A model generated the notes under the pieces. That model had not been told where the DNA came from, ran no database searches, and saw only the letters and a list, made by a program, of their open reading frames with translations. From Stachybotrys elegans (Eukaryota; Ascomycota; Sordariomycetes; Hypocreales; Stachybotryaceae), in contig JAGPNK010000001.1 in NCBI GenBank assembly GCA_020746835.1, positions 1,488,001 through 1,552,000 on the forward strand: a stretch of 64,000 nucleotides of DNA. Reading direction: 5' to 3'. Position 1 is the first letter of the stretch; each line of letters opens with the position of its first letter. Below are positions 1 to 9,300 of the stretch, piece by piece. The position numbers and the translations under genes were made by a program.

Positions 1-1906
1 CAAGAAAACGGCCTACGCAGATCCTACAGGTGGTCCTGTCAGCTAGTTGCATCAAGGGGCTGGGGGCGAATCGGTCATTACCTTCTTCCAAAGCCAAAGT
101 GTGCTACGGGAAAAGGCTCTCCTGGGCCGCCTTCTTCGATGGGCCTATATCTTTCTGGCTGGAAGCTGGCTGGGTCATGGTAGACACGTTCATCTCGGCC
201 CATCGCTTGGGCATTGGCGTATAAGATGGATCTAGGAGTGTTAGAGGCGTCCAAACGTGTTGGAAAGATCCGTACCCTATCATGGTCAGCTACGTCGATT
301 GGAGGCCAAAGGAGTGCCTACCTTTTGGAATATGCATGCCGTTGTAGACATCGTTCTTCACCGACTTGTGAGGAATACCTAGAATAAGTTAACTCGTATT
401 CTTGTTACATTTACGCGGAGGGCAGCATGGCGTACCGAGAGGAGCCAATGGCGACCACCTATCAAGTCAGTAATAGATCTCATTCCGGGAAATTAAACCT
501 CTTACCGATATACCTCTTGCACAATCCATTCGATATATGGTAAGTTGGGTCGATCTCCGAAATTGGGCAGCCTGTCTCGCCCAACTACCAGGTCGAGCTG
601 TTCGTGTGCTTTTCTTTGGACCTCCGGGTTCAGGACCATGTTGAGAATAAATATGACACAAGTTGCCCATGTCTGAGCAGTAGTTAGCAATGAACAGTCT
701 TTCTTTGAAGAGTCACTTGCCGTATCAGCCCCGGCAATGAATACGGCACCTGCTGCCCCTTTGATGTCCTCAAGGGTCCAGTTTTGACTACGAGCGTCGT
801 CACTGGACATGCACTGTTGGAGGAGTCGATGCGCCATTGACCCATTGTCGACACCATTGCTCTTCCGTTCGAGTAAGCATTCGGTCAGCTGTGAATTTGA
901 CATTATCACAACTCACCACATCTTTATAGGCACATGAAAAGGGAACCTCGTGCAGTGTCTGGATCGCCCACTTCCAGTCTCGAGCAAATTTGAGAGGCCA
1001 GTCGCGAAGAAGCCAGTTGGGTAAATAACGCGCTGAATGGTGTTATCAGCAACCCTCACAGCATTCGACTCGTCTGTCAATGGGTAAGGGAAGATGATGA
1101 ACTTACCCAAGGGGAAAACCTCGACTATGCTGTTGGCTGGCGCCCCGCCATTCCCCATGGCGTACATGGCGTCGTTGGCAATCTTGATGTAAGGATCGTT
1201 CTCATCAAATACATCCGTTCCGTAGCTGACTTTGAGCACAATGGCGACTGTGAATCTGCGGAGCGAATTTTCCCAGTCCGAGTTGCACAGCATGTTGTTG
1301 ATTGTGCGGCGGCATTCTTGAAGCTGAAAGGGCTGCCATTGACGAACGTTTGTATTGCTGAGGTCAGTTTGAAGCATCTTTCGATGCATCTGCCAACATT
1401 CTCCATAAGGTAAAAAGGTCAATGTCTTCTTCCAGCCCATCCTTGGTAGCAGCAGGTCAGAAATGATTCCATCGGGAAGTCCACATCGAGACGGGAGGCA
1501 TACTCTTCAAACAAGGTGAACCGTGGCCGGTCAGAGTAAATTGCGCCCTTCTTATCGAGAAGTTCCTTGGCTGCGCGAAGGCTGTTGAGAACAATGATTG
1601 ATTGGCCCAGAGACTTTACATGAATCACGTCGGATTCTAGGTAGGCCGGTATCAGAACCCGCTAGCCGTGCCTGGGAGTAACAAGGGAGGAAGCATACTG
1701 TATTTTTTAGACCATTGGGCATACGTGGCAGCGGTGTTTTCCTTTGGAATCTTGCGCAGGTGGCCGAGAAGGAACTCTCCCGGAGGACCTGGTGGCAGAG
1801 GTAGGTGATTGTCGCGCCATGTGTACTTGCGCATCAGGAGGGCCAGGCCGAGGCAAGCCCACGAGATGAGCAGCAGGGAGAGCCAAGGCGTGTCCAGAAA
1901 CGCCAT
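1..1906 (-). CDS. Cytochrome P450 monooxygenase (C-terminus cut by the window edge)
   Basis: This is a membrane-anchored haem-thiolate monooxygenase of the fungal OrdA-like type, substrate unknown. The start at 1906 (MAFLDTPW) leads straight into a hydrophobic anchor and the proline hinge PLPPGPPGE. An in-frame upstream ATG at 2023 would add 39 residues. Proposed exons on the minus strand: 1699-1906, 1504-1636, 1107-1441, 917-1032, 721-861, 506-672, 436-458, 318-378, 82-231 and 1-23. Spliced, they give the I-helix AGADTT, the QEVYRWSPLAPLGIPHK segment, the PERYRP region and the haem loop FGFGRRICVGRF with its cysteine ligand. The window ends just after the haem loop, so about 60-70 residues are missing. 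Two introns (673-720 and 232-317) need GC donors to keep the frame, and the 436-458 exon is only 23 nt. About 450 residues are visible. The family call is firm; the subfamily is inferred. Confidence 0.88.
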
Positions 1907-3117
1907 GATTCGCGAAATGATATCCCAGTTGGAATCATGAAAAAGGAGCGAGAAGCGGGAACGAGGGGAGGAAAGGGAATGGAAGGATGCTAGGAAAGGG
2001 GACAGGACAGTCATACCTGCCATGCTTAAAGATTAAAATAAAAAAAAACATGGCCATCTGCAACAAAGAAGGAGCCACGAGGAATTCATGAGTACATATA
2101 TACACGAGGCAAGAAGTTCCAACTTAGAAATTGCATTTAGTACCTGCCTCGGTATTACACCCAGGCATGGGTTCAACGGAACAACAGGCCGCCCACCGTT
2201 TCAACACGACACGAGCTAAGGTATATCCCATCCCATCGCAGCAGGCGGGTAGGTTGAGACATAAGATAGACAGAGACAGTATTTACTAAGGACGTTGCTT
2301 CCTTGGCGCGCTGCTACGACTGGCGTATTACTCACGCGGAATGGACTGATGGGTGTAAGTCGAGGGGGAGAGAACAAACATTTCTAAGACCTCGGGACAT
2401 AATTGCATGCTTGGGCTTACACGTATCCCTGCGCGAGACGACAACACTTGTGTCAGAGGACTTTAAGCAACATGGTCTTAGCTTGACCTACTCTGACGAC
2501 CTGGGCCAGGTTTTGGAGATTATCAATCATGGGTTGGGGCCAAAGGAAGAGTATTCAAGGGGGGGAATAAAAAAAGAAGACAAAAAATAAAAATAAAAAT
2601 AAAAAGAGAGACCCTCACCATGAGGCTAAAAGAGAGCAGTTGGTCGCGGTCCACTGGAGCATCCACTTCACCAACTTAGACACTGTATTTTCCCACCTGC
2701 ATGATATCATAAGTGGCCTCGTTCTCAGTCTAAATTCCTTGATAAATCATGGTGTAAAAAAAAATATAAAAATAAAAATAAATAAAAGAAGTAGAATTGA
2801 AAAAGTGGACAAATACAAGGCAATATTTTCCCCTCCATTGATTGTGGCCTGTCGCGCTGGTGTCCTAGGCGCGAAAAGAGATAACTTGACCCTCCATGCA
2901 GGTAATCTGCTTTCCTCGCATTTCTTTACTTAATAGCGTCCTCGCGACAGGTCAGACAAAACCCCCCAACCTCTCGCATCACTCCTCCCGACGTGGAATT
3001 TATCATTTATCAACCTCAGAGTCATCGAGTACCGAAACAGGCCAAACACCAAAAAGAACCAAACCAAGAACCAAGACACCACCGCCGCCACCACCACCAC
3101 CACCAACACAACACAAA
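1907..3117. other. Intergenic region between the divergent P450 and ribokinase genes
   Basis: This 1.2 kb region separates two genes transcribed away from each other, so it should hold both promoters. It is A-rich in places, with AAAAT-unit runs near 2575-2605 and 2757-2790. A CCA/CAC tract (3076-3105) lies just before the ribokinase start. Small ORFs at 2303-2590 and 2640-2933 have A-run-derived lysine-rich tails and no recognisable similarity. I do not call them genes. Confidence 0.6.
3076..3105 (+). repeat. CCA/CAC-rich tract in the ribokinase leader
   Basis: A trinucleotide-like run of CCA/CCG units ends 12 bp before the ribokinase ATG. If translation began upstream it would encode a run of prolines. 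It is probably a simple-sequence tract in the 5' untranslated leader. Confidence 0.8.
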
Positions 3118-4089
3118 ATGCCCCCGCGCATCACCATCCTGGGCTCCCTCAACATGGACCTCGTGTCCTACGTGCCTCACCACCCGCTGCCCGGTGAGAC
3201 CCTCACCGCCTCCTCCTTCACCACCTCCCCGGGCGGCAAGGGTGCCAACCAGGCCGTCGCCTGCGCCAAGCTCTCCCGCTCCAAGGCCTTCGCATCGCGC
3301 GGCGCCGCACCTCCCTCGGCCGACGTCTCCATGATTGGCGCTGTCGGCGCCGACACCTACGGCGACGACCTTCTCTCCAGCCTGTCCTCCTACGGTGTCG
3401 ACACCGAGTTCGTCAACCGCTTCAAAGGCGAAACGACTGGCATCGCCATCATTGTCGTCGATGAGCCCGACGGTCAGAACCGCATCATCCTCTCCCCGGG
3501 GGCTAACCACACCCTTCGTCCGGGGCACTTCTCCACCTTGCCGCGCCCTCGTCCGAGTCTGCTCATCATGCAGCTCGAGATTCCCCTCGATACCGTTCTC
3601 CAGGCCATCGCTGCTGCCAAGTTGGCCCGAGTCCCCGTCTTGCTGAACCCTGCCCCCGCCGTCGAGCTTCCTCTTGAAGCCTACCAAGGCCTCGCCCATC
3701 TCATCGTCAATGAGACCGAGGCCGCTGTTCTCTCCGGCTGCAGCGAGTCTGATCTCGAAGATGCCGCTGGCCTAGAGCGGATCGGCGCTCTCTTCATCCA
3801 GCGAGGCGTCGACAACGTCGTTATCACCCTCGGAGGCCGCGGCGTCTACTATGCTACCAAGACTAAGCAGTCTGCCCTTGTTCCTGCACAAGAGACTACC
3901 GTTGTCGATACCACTGCAGCTGGCGATACCTTTGTCGGTTCCTACGCCCTCACTGCCGCCCACACTAGCTACGGAGGCGGCCCCTTCGACATTGATACTG
4001 CTGTCAGGGTTGCCAACCGAGCCGCCGCCATCACTGTATCTCGCAAGGGTGCACAAGTCTCCATCCCCTGGAGGGATGAACTAGAATAG
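3118..4089 (+). CDS. RBK1: Ribokinase (pfkB family)
   Basis: The enzyme phosphorylates D-ribose at O5 with ATP, feeding ribose into the pentose phosphate pathway and nucleotide synthesis. The gene is a single exon of 323 residues, the usual ribokinase length. Visible motifs are GSLNMDL (residues 9-15), the sugar-binding GGKGANQ (39-45), NPAPA (177-181), NETEA (198-202), and the pfkB signature DTTAAGDTF (264-272) with catalytic Asp270 and the anion-hole glycine before it. The start at 3118 is chosen because MPPRITILGS aligns with the family N-terminus and follows an ACAAA context. The frame stays open upstream to an ATG at 2896, adding 74 residues poor in acidic residues; see findings. Its 3' end faces the minus-strand gene ending near 4666. 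Confidence 0.95.
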   Translation: MPPRITILGSLNMDLVSYVPHHPLPGETLTASSFTTSPGGKGANQAVACAKLSRSKAFASRGAAPPSADVSMIGAVGADTYGDDLLSSLSSYGVDTEFVNRFKGETTGIAIIVVDEPDGQNRIILSPGANHTLRPGHFSTLPRPRPSLLIMQLEIPLDTVLQAIAAAKLARVPVLLNPAPAVELPLEAYQGLAHLIVNETEAAVLSGCSESDLEDAAGLERIGALFIQRGVDNVVITLGGRGVYYATKTKQSALVPAQETTVVDTTAAGDTFVGSYALTAAHTSYGGGPFDIDTAVRVANRAAAITVSRKGAQVSIPWRDELE

Positions 4090-4665
4090 ACAAAAAATTA
4101 TTCCAGCTTGACTCGGATGCGTCCCTATTTACTCCGACCTGAACCAAGTGCTCCAGTTCCAAAGCCCCGAATCTCTTTTGCCCCAGACTCGGCTCGCCAC
4201 CCCTTTCCTGGCCCCCTTATCGGCCGTGCGGTTCGTGGTATGCGACTCCGTTGAATTTGATTCCACCTCGCCCTGATAAGTCGCTGTTTCAATCCTCATC
4301 TTGCCCCTAACGTGCTCCCCTCCCTCGAGACACGCCACACCCCTCTGATTCTGCTGCCCGAGACCGCCACCCAGTGTCCAACAGCCCATGCCCGCACTGC
4401 CCTGTTGATCGTTGTGTCCAGGAGGCTCTTGTGAGGTCGAAATCGAATTGCAGGAGCCATGGCCTTGTTGGACGTCTCTGTATTTCAAACTTCTTTGCAG
4501 GCTCGCGGTCCTCTGCGGAACCTGAGGCACCGCTGTCTCTGGGTTACGTGTCATCTTGACATAGTCGCTGAGACATTTGGCCGAGCGAGCCTTGGCAAGC
4601 TTTGTCATAGTGCAGGCTTCGGAGGACAAAACCTCCCTCATCGTCCTCTCGGCCTTCTCGGCACC

Positions 4666-5980
4666 CTAATGCCGTTCCAGCAGCTGCCACAAAGGGTTCG
4701 AAGCAGAGGCTGGCTGTGGCGACCAAGGAGAAAACGTGTCGCAAATCTTGAGCGATGCCGTGGCCGTGGTTTCCATCCGGCTCTGTAGGCTGCATATGCC
4801 ATTGTTCACTTCTGGTGTCTTGTGTTCTGGAAATGCCGAATGAGAATATGTAATGTATATATCCATATACTCAACTCTCGACTCGCCCAACTGCAGCTCC
4901 AGGTCTTCGATCAACTCCTCCGAGTGTTGACGACGCCTTGCTACTTCCCGGGAGTCCAACATAGCGTGGACCAGCAGCAGTATACTCGAACCTGCGTGGA
5001 TTGTTCTGTATTATCTATCAGCAAGGCTTTGCTTCAGGGCAATATGTGAAATAGCGTACGTGGGAAACTGTTCCTCGTGGAAAACCTGCACGATCGATGC
5101 TCGGGCTGTGGGAAGTATCCTCACATTCAGGTCATACATGCATCCGAATTCGAAGAACCGATCTACTGCATGTAAGCCAGGATTCGCACGTCGGTTGGAT
5201 GTCTCAACCTAGCTGATGGTCCATGAATGAGCCTGCATCCATACCAAGCGGTCGGGATCCATCGAACGCTTGATGTGAGCCAGGTTGGGACAATCGACCT
5301 GAAATCTCCACGGCTGCCCATACCACCCTCTGCCCATTGCGAAGCCCTGCTGTATGAGCAACTACATATATGCTGGGTGACAAGACGCAGGCAGACGAGT
5401 TCCGTGCAGGACCTTCCTCTGAGCTAACAAAGAGCCCGCCTGCTGCGATATCAGAGTCGTATGGGTGGCCATGATGCGTATGACCCTCGGCGAGCGTGCT
5501 GACAGTAGCACTCAATGGCGATCCTTCTTCTGGTTGCCGCTCCCCTAGCTGCTCCGGTTCCTCAGTACAAGTGATGGGTGAGTGTCCCAGCTGTGCCCAT
5601 TCGTCCACCATGTCCAGAATGAATGGGCGTCTCTGACGCCGAGCTCTGACAGCTGGCGCAAGATCCGACAAATTCCTCTGGTTGCTGGTGATATCTTGCA
5701 AGACTTGTCTGTTCGCTCGTAGAGAAACGCAATGGTCCCCTCTAGGCTTGTATCTTTCCTCGCCGCCTGCCGTCTTCTCATACAACGTGTGGGCGCCTCG
5801 CTTCTTCATAATCGACAAGGACCAGTCCTTGTCAATATTGCGCGACGGGCTGCCCGTGTTGGTTTGCATGGGTTCACTGCTTCGGTGGCGGATGTACAAG
5901 TCCTGCTGGTCCGGGCTCTGCTTCACAATTCGGAGAGGGCTCGGCTTGCTGCCCGCCAGCTGTGGCCGGTGGTTCTCCAT
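4666..5980 (-). CDS. Unrecognised multi-exon gene with an in-frame stop in its 3' part
   Basis: I do not recognise the family. Three exons join in phase: 5209-5980, 5060-5165 and 4666-5005, with introns of 43 and 54 bp that have GT/AG ends. This gives about 405 residues. An optional 81-nt in-frame intron (4790-4870, GTATAT...GCAG) could be removed from the last exon without changing frame. The best-looking segments are a hydrophobic stretch (SSILLLVHAML) followed by a charged helix (REVARRRQHSEELIEDLELQ), and VDRFFEFGCMYDLNVRILPTA before it. No Zn cluster, bZIP or other standard DNA-binding motif is visible. A TAG at 4666-4668 ends the frame, but the same frame then stays open to 4129. That stretch includes an acidic/basic helix-like segment (EKAERTMREVLSS), so the annotated end may be a premature stop. 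Gene reality is likely; structure and function are uncertain. Confidence 0.5.
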
Positions 5981-6400
5981 AGCAAATGGGTCTTGCGAGG
6001 GATCGGTGAGCGACGGTCAGCGCACTCTTTCGGTTTCGTGCTCCTTGGTTTATATGCTGTGGGAGTCGGTATGGATAAAATGCTTCCCTGTGGGCACAAT
6101 TTGAGAATGATCAGTTATCCTAAGACGAATGCGTAGAAGCTATAGGCCGGTTTGCTGGTGGGTAAAGAACCTGATTTTATGAATACCTGGTTAGTAGTAG
6201 ATCGTGACCGCAGCCTATTTGAATCATGTGATTATTGGGTATCAACTTCTATGGCTAAGCTACTAACTCAATCAAGGGGGGCAGTTGGCAAGAGGCAGTA
6301 TGTACTATGTTCCTACCACAAATTGCGTAGTCATGTGAGAAGGAGCCCTCTTTCGCCGTCCGGCGTAGGTACTGGTCATGTTCTCTTGTTCCTTGTAGCC
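5981..6400. other. Intergenic region upstream of the unrecognised gene
   Basis: This 420 bp gap lies between two minus-strand genes in tandem. It should contain the promoter of the gene starting at 5980 and the 3' untranslated region of the UBC-like gene ending at 6401. I see no clear motif or repeat. Confidence 0.5.
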
Positions 6401-7503
6401 CTACGACGAAAGCTGCAGCGTTCGTTGGATGTTCTCTTTTATCACCTCTATATCCATTTCTTCCATGGATAGGAATCGTATCTGCCAAAGTCAGCATGCA
6501 TCATACATAGGGAGCTCATGCGGCGCTTACCAGCTCGTCAGGTACCCCAGTTGTGCCATATAGCACTGGCTCCGAAAGACTGGCGGCGATGCCCTTCTTC
6601 ACTCGATCCTCCCACACACCCTCCCAATTCCACTCTACTGGCCTCCTTGCGACAGCTGCGGGTGGTGTGGCCTTGGGAATCTCTGACCCGGCTTCGCTCT
6701 CGGACATGTCATCTGCTGGCCGCTCCTCTGGCAGCTTGCCAAGCTTCCGCTGGTGAGTACGCCAGGCATGCCACGCCCCAGGGTTTCCGGCCGCGTCTAG
6801 TGGCACAGAGTTGAGAACCTCTTCGCTGTCAAAGGTACTCTTGATGTATTTCAGAACTTCGTAGGTCGATATGGTCTTCTTGTCCGTCCTCAGGTAGCTT
6901 GGAACCGAGGCATTGCCGGCCGACTCTGGGATACCCAGGCTGCCTTTCTGACTGGACGCAGCTCCATCTGTTGTTGGCCCTGCCTGGTTCCCACTGACCT
7001 GTCTGCTTCCGCTGGCAGTCCTCTTCCCTCGGCCGAACCATTCTGGGAACCCATGGCGCAAGCTGAAACCCCCAGGGGGGAGTCTCTCCTCGTCGGTCGC
7101 GCTGACGGTGCCATTATCTTGGACATCGGTCGAGTACATGTACGTCGTCAGGGGGGTTATGAGTGGGTGAAACATGTCGGTTGCAAATGTAACAAGCGGC
7201 GGCAGATTAGGGTACGAGCTGGGGAATGAAATCTGGAACCTCAGGACAGCCGGAGCGTAAGGGCCTGGTCCTCGTCAGCAAGAGGCGAATCGCCCGAGAT
7301 GGGCCACCCACCTTGTCGTATAAAGAGCACCGCGGACCATAGCGTAGGGTCTTCCGGTGTTAGGGACACGAATATCCCCTTGGGGCAAGCTTGCTTCAGC
7401 CCAGAGCTACCTCGATCAGCACAGGTCCTGGTGCGTTGGAGCTCGGTTCTGGTTACAATTCTGACAGCAGGTGCTGCCGCCGCAGCGACGGAAGCATGTC
7501 CAT
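6401..7503 (-). CDS. UBC-fold protein without catalytic cysteine (AKTIP/UEV-like)
   Basis: A predicted 318-residue protein with an N-terminal ubiquitin-conjugating-enzyme fold. Exons on the minus strand: 7457-7503, 7312-7406, 6531-7264 and 6401-6481, with introns of 47-50 bp that all splice in phase. After MDMLPSLRRQ the UBC region reads GIFVSLTPEDPTLWSAVLFIRQGPY, then RFQISFPSSYPNLPPLVTF and FHPLITPL. Where active E2 enzymes have HPN and a cysteine a few residues on, this protein has HPL and no cysteine, as in the AKTIP/FTS and UEV groups. The C-terminal half (about residues 150-318) is fungal-specific, partly low complexity, and ends in a charged helix. AKTIP in animals joins the FHIP-Hook dynein adaptor complex; carrying that role over to this protein is inference. 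Confidence 0.8.
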
Positions 7504-7955
7504 CGCGGGATCTTGAGGATTCTTGGGATAGTATAAGCAATCAAATATCACGGATTTCGTCGAAAATTGCTGGTGTCTCCTATCCATCCACAGGCATAGA
7601 CTTGCATATGTAGAGCACCTCACTTATGCAACGAGCTGTTGTCGGCCTAGGGCGGTGAACCAAGGCGGTCTAATTCTGCCGGAACAATTACGCGCAAGCC
7701 CCATAATGGCGGGGTTATCGTCGATAAGCCACCCGTATGGTGGGGTTAAAAAGTCGTCAGGTATGACTCGACAAAGCTCAAGCAAGGACACAAGCGCGTG
7801 ATCATGAATTGACTTTCTTTGATTCGGAAACCATGCTGCGATGATATGGTATAAGACGATTGAAAATTCGTTACGCGGGGCGCTCATTCCGCGTTAGACG
7901 TATACTATGTATCTACGTGTAGATAAACTGGCAAGGCAAAAAAATGCGAGTCTCT
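7504..7955. other. Intergenic region, promoter side of the UBC-like gene
   Basis: This 450 bp gap lies between two minus-strand genes. An 87-codon ORF (7624-7887, minus) has no recognisable domain and is not called. The part near 7504-7620 is the likely promoter and leader of the UBC-like gene. Confidence 0.5.
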
Positions 7956-8680
7956 CTACTTGCCCAGACGCTGCTCGACCTTGGCCATCTCTGCTGCCTT
8001 GATGTCTGCGATATCTGCTCTGCTGGCATTGTATGCTGCTGTGACTTGGTTGAACGGGTTGTCCGGGTGCTTTTCAAACTCCTTGCGGATCCTGTTCTTG
8101 CGCTGGTCGAGACGGAGCCCCACGCCACTGCCGTCCTTCTTCATCTCGTCGAGGCGTCGCTCCTCGTACTTGGCGTACGCGGCAGGGAACCTCCTCTCGG
8201 GGTGCTTGTCAACCTTGGAATCGTCGCCACCGCCCGCGAGTGATAGCGCATCGAGGGCGTTGTCGATACCGGAGGCGTTGAGGGCTGAGGGGGCATCGCC
8301 GTCGAGCTGCGAGAGATCGAGGCCACGCGACTTCTTGGCCGGTGCCTTGGACTTCTTGGGCTCGGAGCGTCCGCCGATGCTTGCCTCCTCCTCCTTCATG
8401 AGAGCATCCTTCTCGGCCTTCTTCTTGGCCTGCTCGGCCTTCTTTGCTGCCTCTGCTTCCCTGTGCCCGTCTTGTTAGCTGGGACGGCCTGGCAACCCGC
8501 CTCGGTCACGGCTGGTGAGGCTTACTTCTTTGCACTGCTCTTGGCGCCTCGCTGCCAATCCTGGTCCTCTGCAGCTTCGCGCTGGGAGTCTGCAGCCGCC
8601 GCTTTCTGTGCGGCCGCCTCGGCCTTGCGCGCGTTGCCGGCAGCTTTCTTGGAGTTTTCGCCGCCCTTTTTGCCTGCCAT
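7956..8680 (-). CDS. CCDC124-family ribosome-associated coiled-coil protein
   Basis: A 219-residue basic protein made of two exons (8526-8680 and 7956-8460) with a 65 bp intron. The N-terminal half is a Lys/Ala/Glu-rich helix (from MAGKKGGENSKKAAGNARKA), expected to form a coiled coil. The C-terminal half has the family-typical segments YEERRLDEMK, GLRLDQRKNRIRKEFEKHPDNPFNQ and a closing RLGK. CCDC124 and yeast Lso2 bind idle 80S ribosomes and help recovery from starvation; the role here is carried over from the family. The start at 8680 is the only ATG that yields the conserved N-terminus. Confidence 0.88.
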
Positions 8681-9270
8681 GACTGAAACCCCGGTTCTGT
8701 TCGGTGTGATCTGCTATCAGGAGGTTGACCTTGGACTAGTTGGGGAGGGGGGTGTGCCTCTTTCGCTTAAGGTATGCAGGGAGTAATCTAGTATTCGTTC
8801 AATAACGTAGTTGAGCGTGGTAGGAAAGAATACTCCATACATTAGCAGAGGTAGGTTAGGTACTAAAATCGGGCAAGGTACATTCAACGACAGGACTGAA
8901 GAGGGAGGCGAGGGGGGGGGGGAGTGGACCAGGTCATCTGACAAATCACGTCCTCATGTCGTTTCTACCTCTTCCCACACCTCTACGAACTCAACCTACC
9001 CTACATGTACGCCTCACCACCACGACATCACAGCCCTGCCAACTTCCTTTTTGTCGTCTCGCTGCATCATTCCTTGATGACAATCGCCAATTCTACCATG
9101 GGGGTTCCCAATCCGCCTCCTTCTTCCGGACCTCTCTCGAGCGTATTTGGCGTCTTGCAGCTGTGCTGAGATGTGGAGTTGCGGGCATGGGATGCAAGCT
9201 GAGCCATTGTCGTTGGCAGGAAGCAAAACACCATGCTCTCGGCAAACAGCGTGGTGCATCGCCCTGCATT

Positions 9271-9300
9271 CTCGCGTCCTCGCGTCCTCGCATCCTCGCA
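9271..9300. repeat. 8-bp tandem repeat (CTCGCGTC units)
   Basis: Three consecutive 8-bp units and a partial fourth, with one unit carrying a G-to-A change. Short minisatellite in the gene-free region. Confidence 0.8.

Noticed and set aside
862..916. A 28-nt intron (889-916) in the P450 gene
   Set aside because: Too short to splice. Extending the intron to an AG at 862-863 gives a 55-nt intron and the family-like reading DVSNGVDNGSMAHRL.
3022..3699. 225-codon ORF antisense to ribokinase
   Set aside because: It is the shadow of a GC-rich coding strand. The Trp run is the reverse of the CCA tract.
7624..7887. 87-codon minus-strand ORF between two genes
   Set aside because: No domain, no clear leader context and no partner exon.
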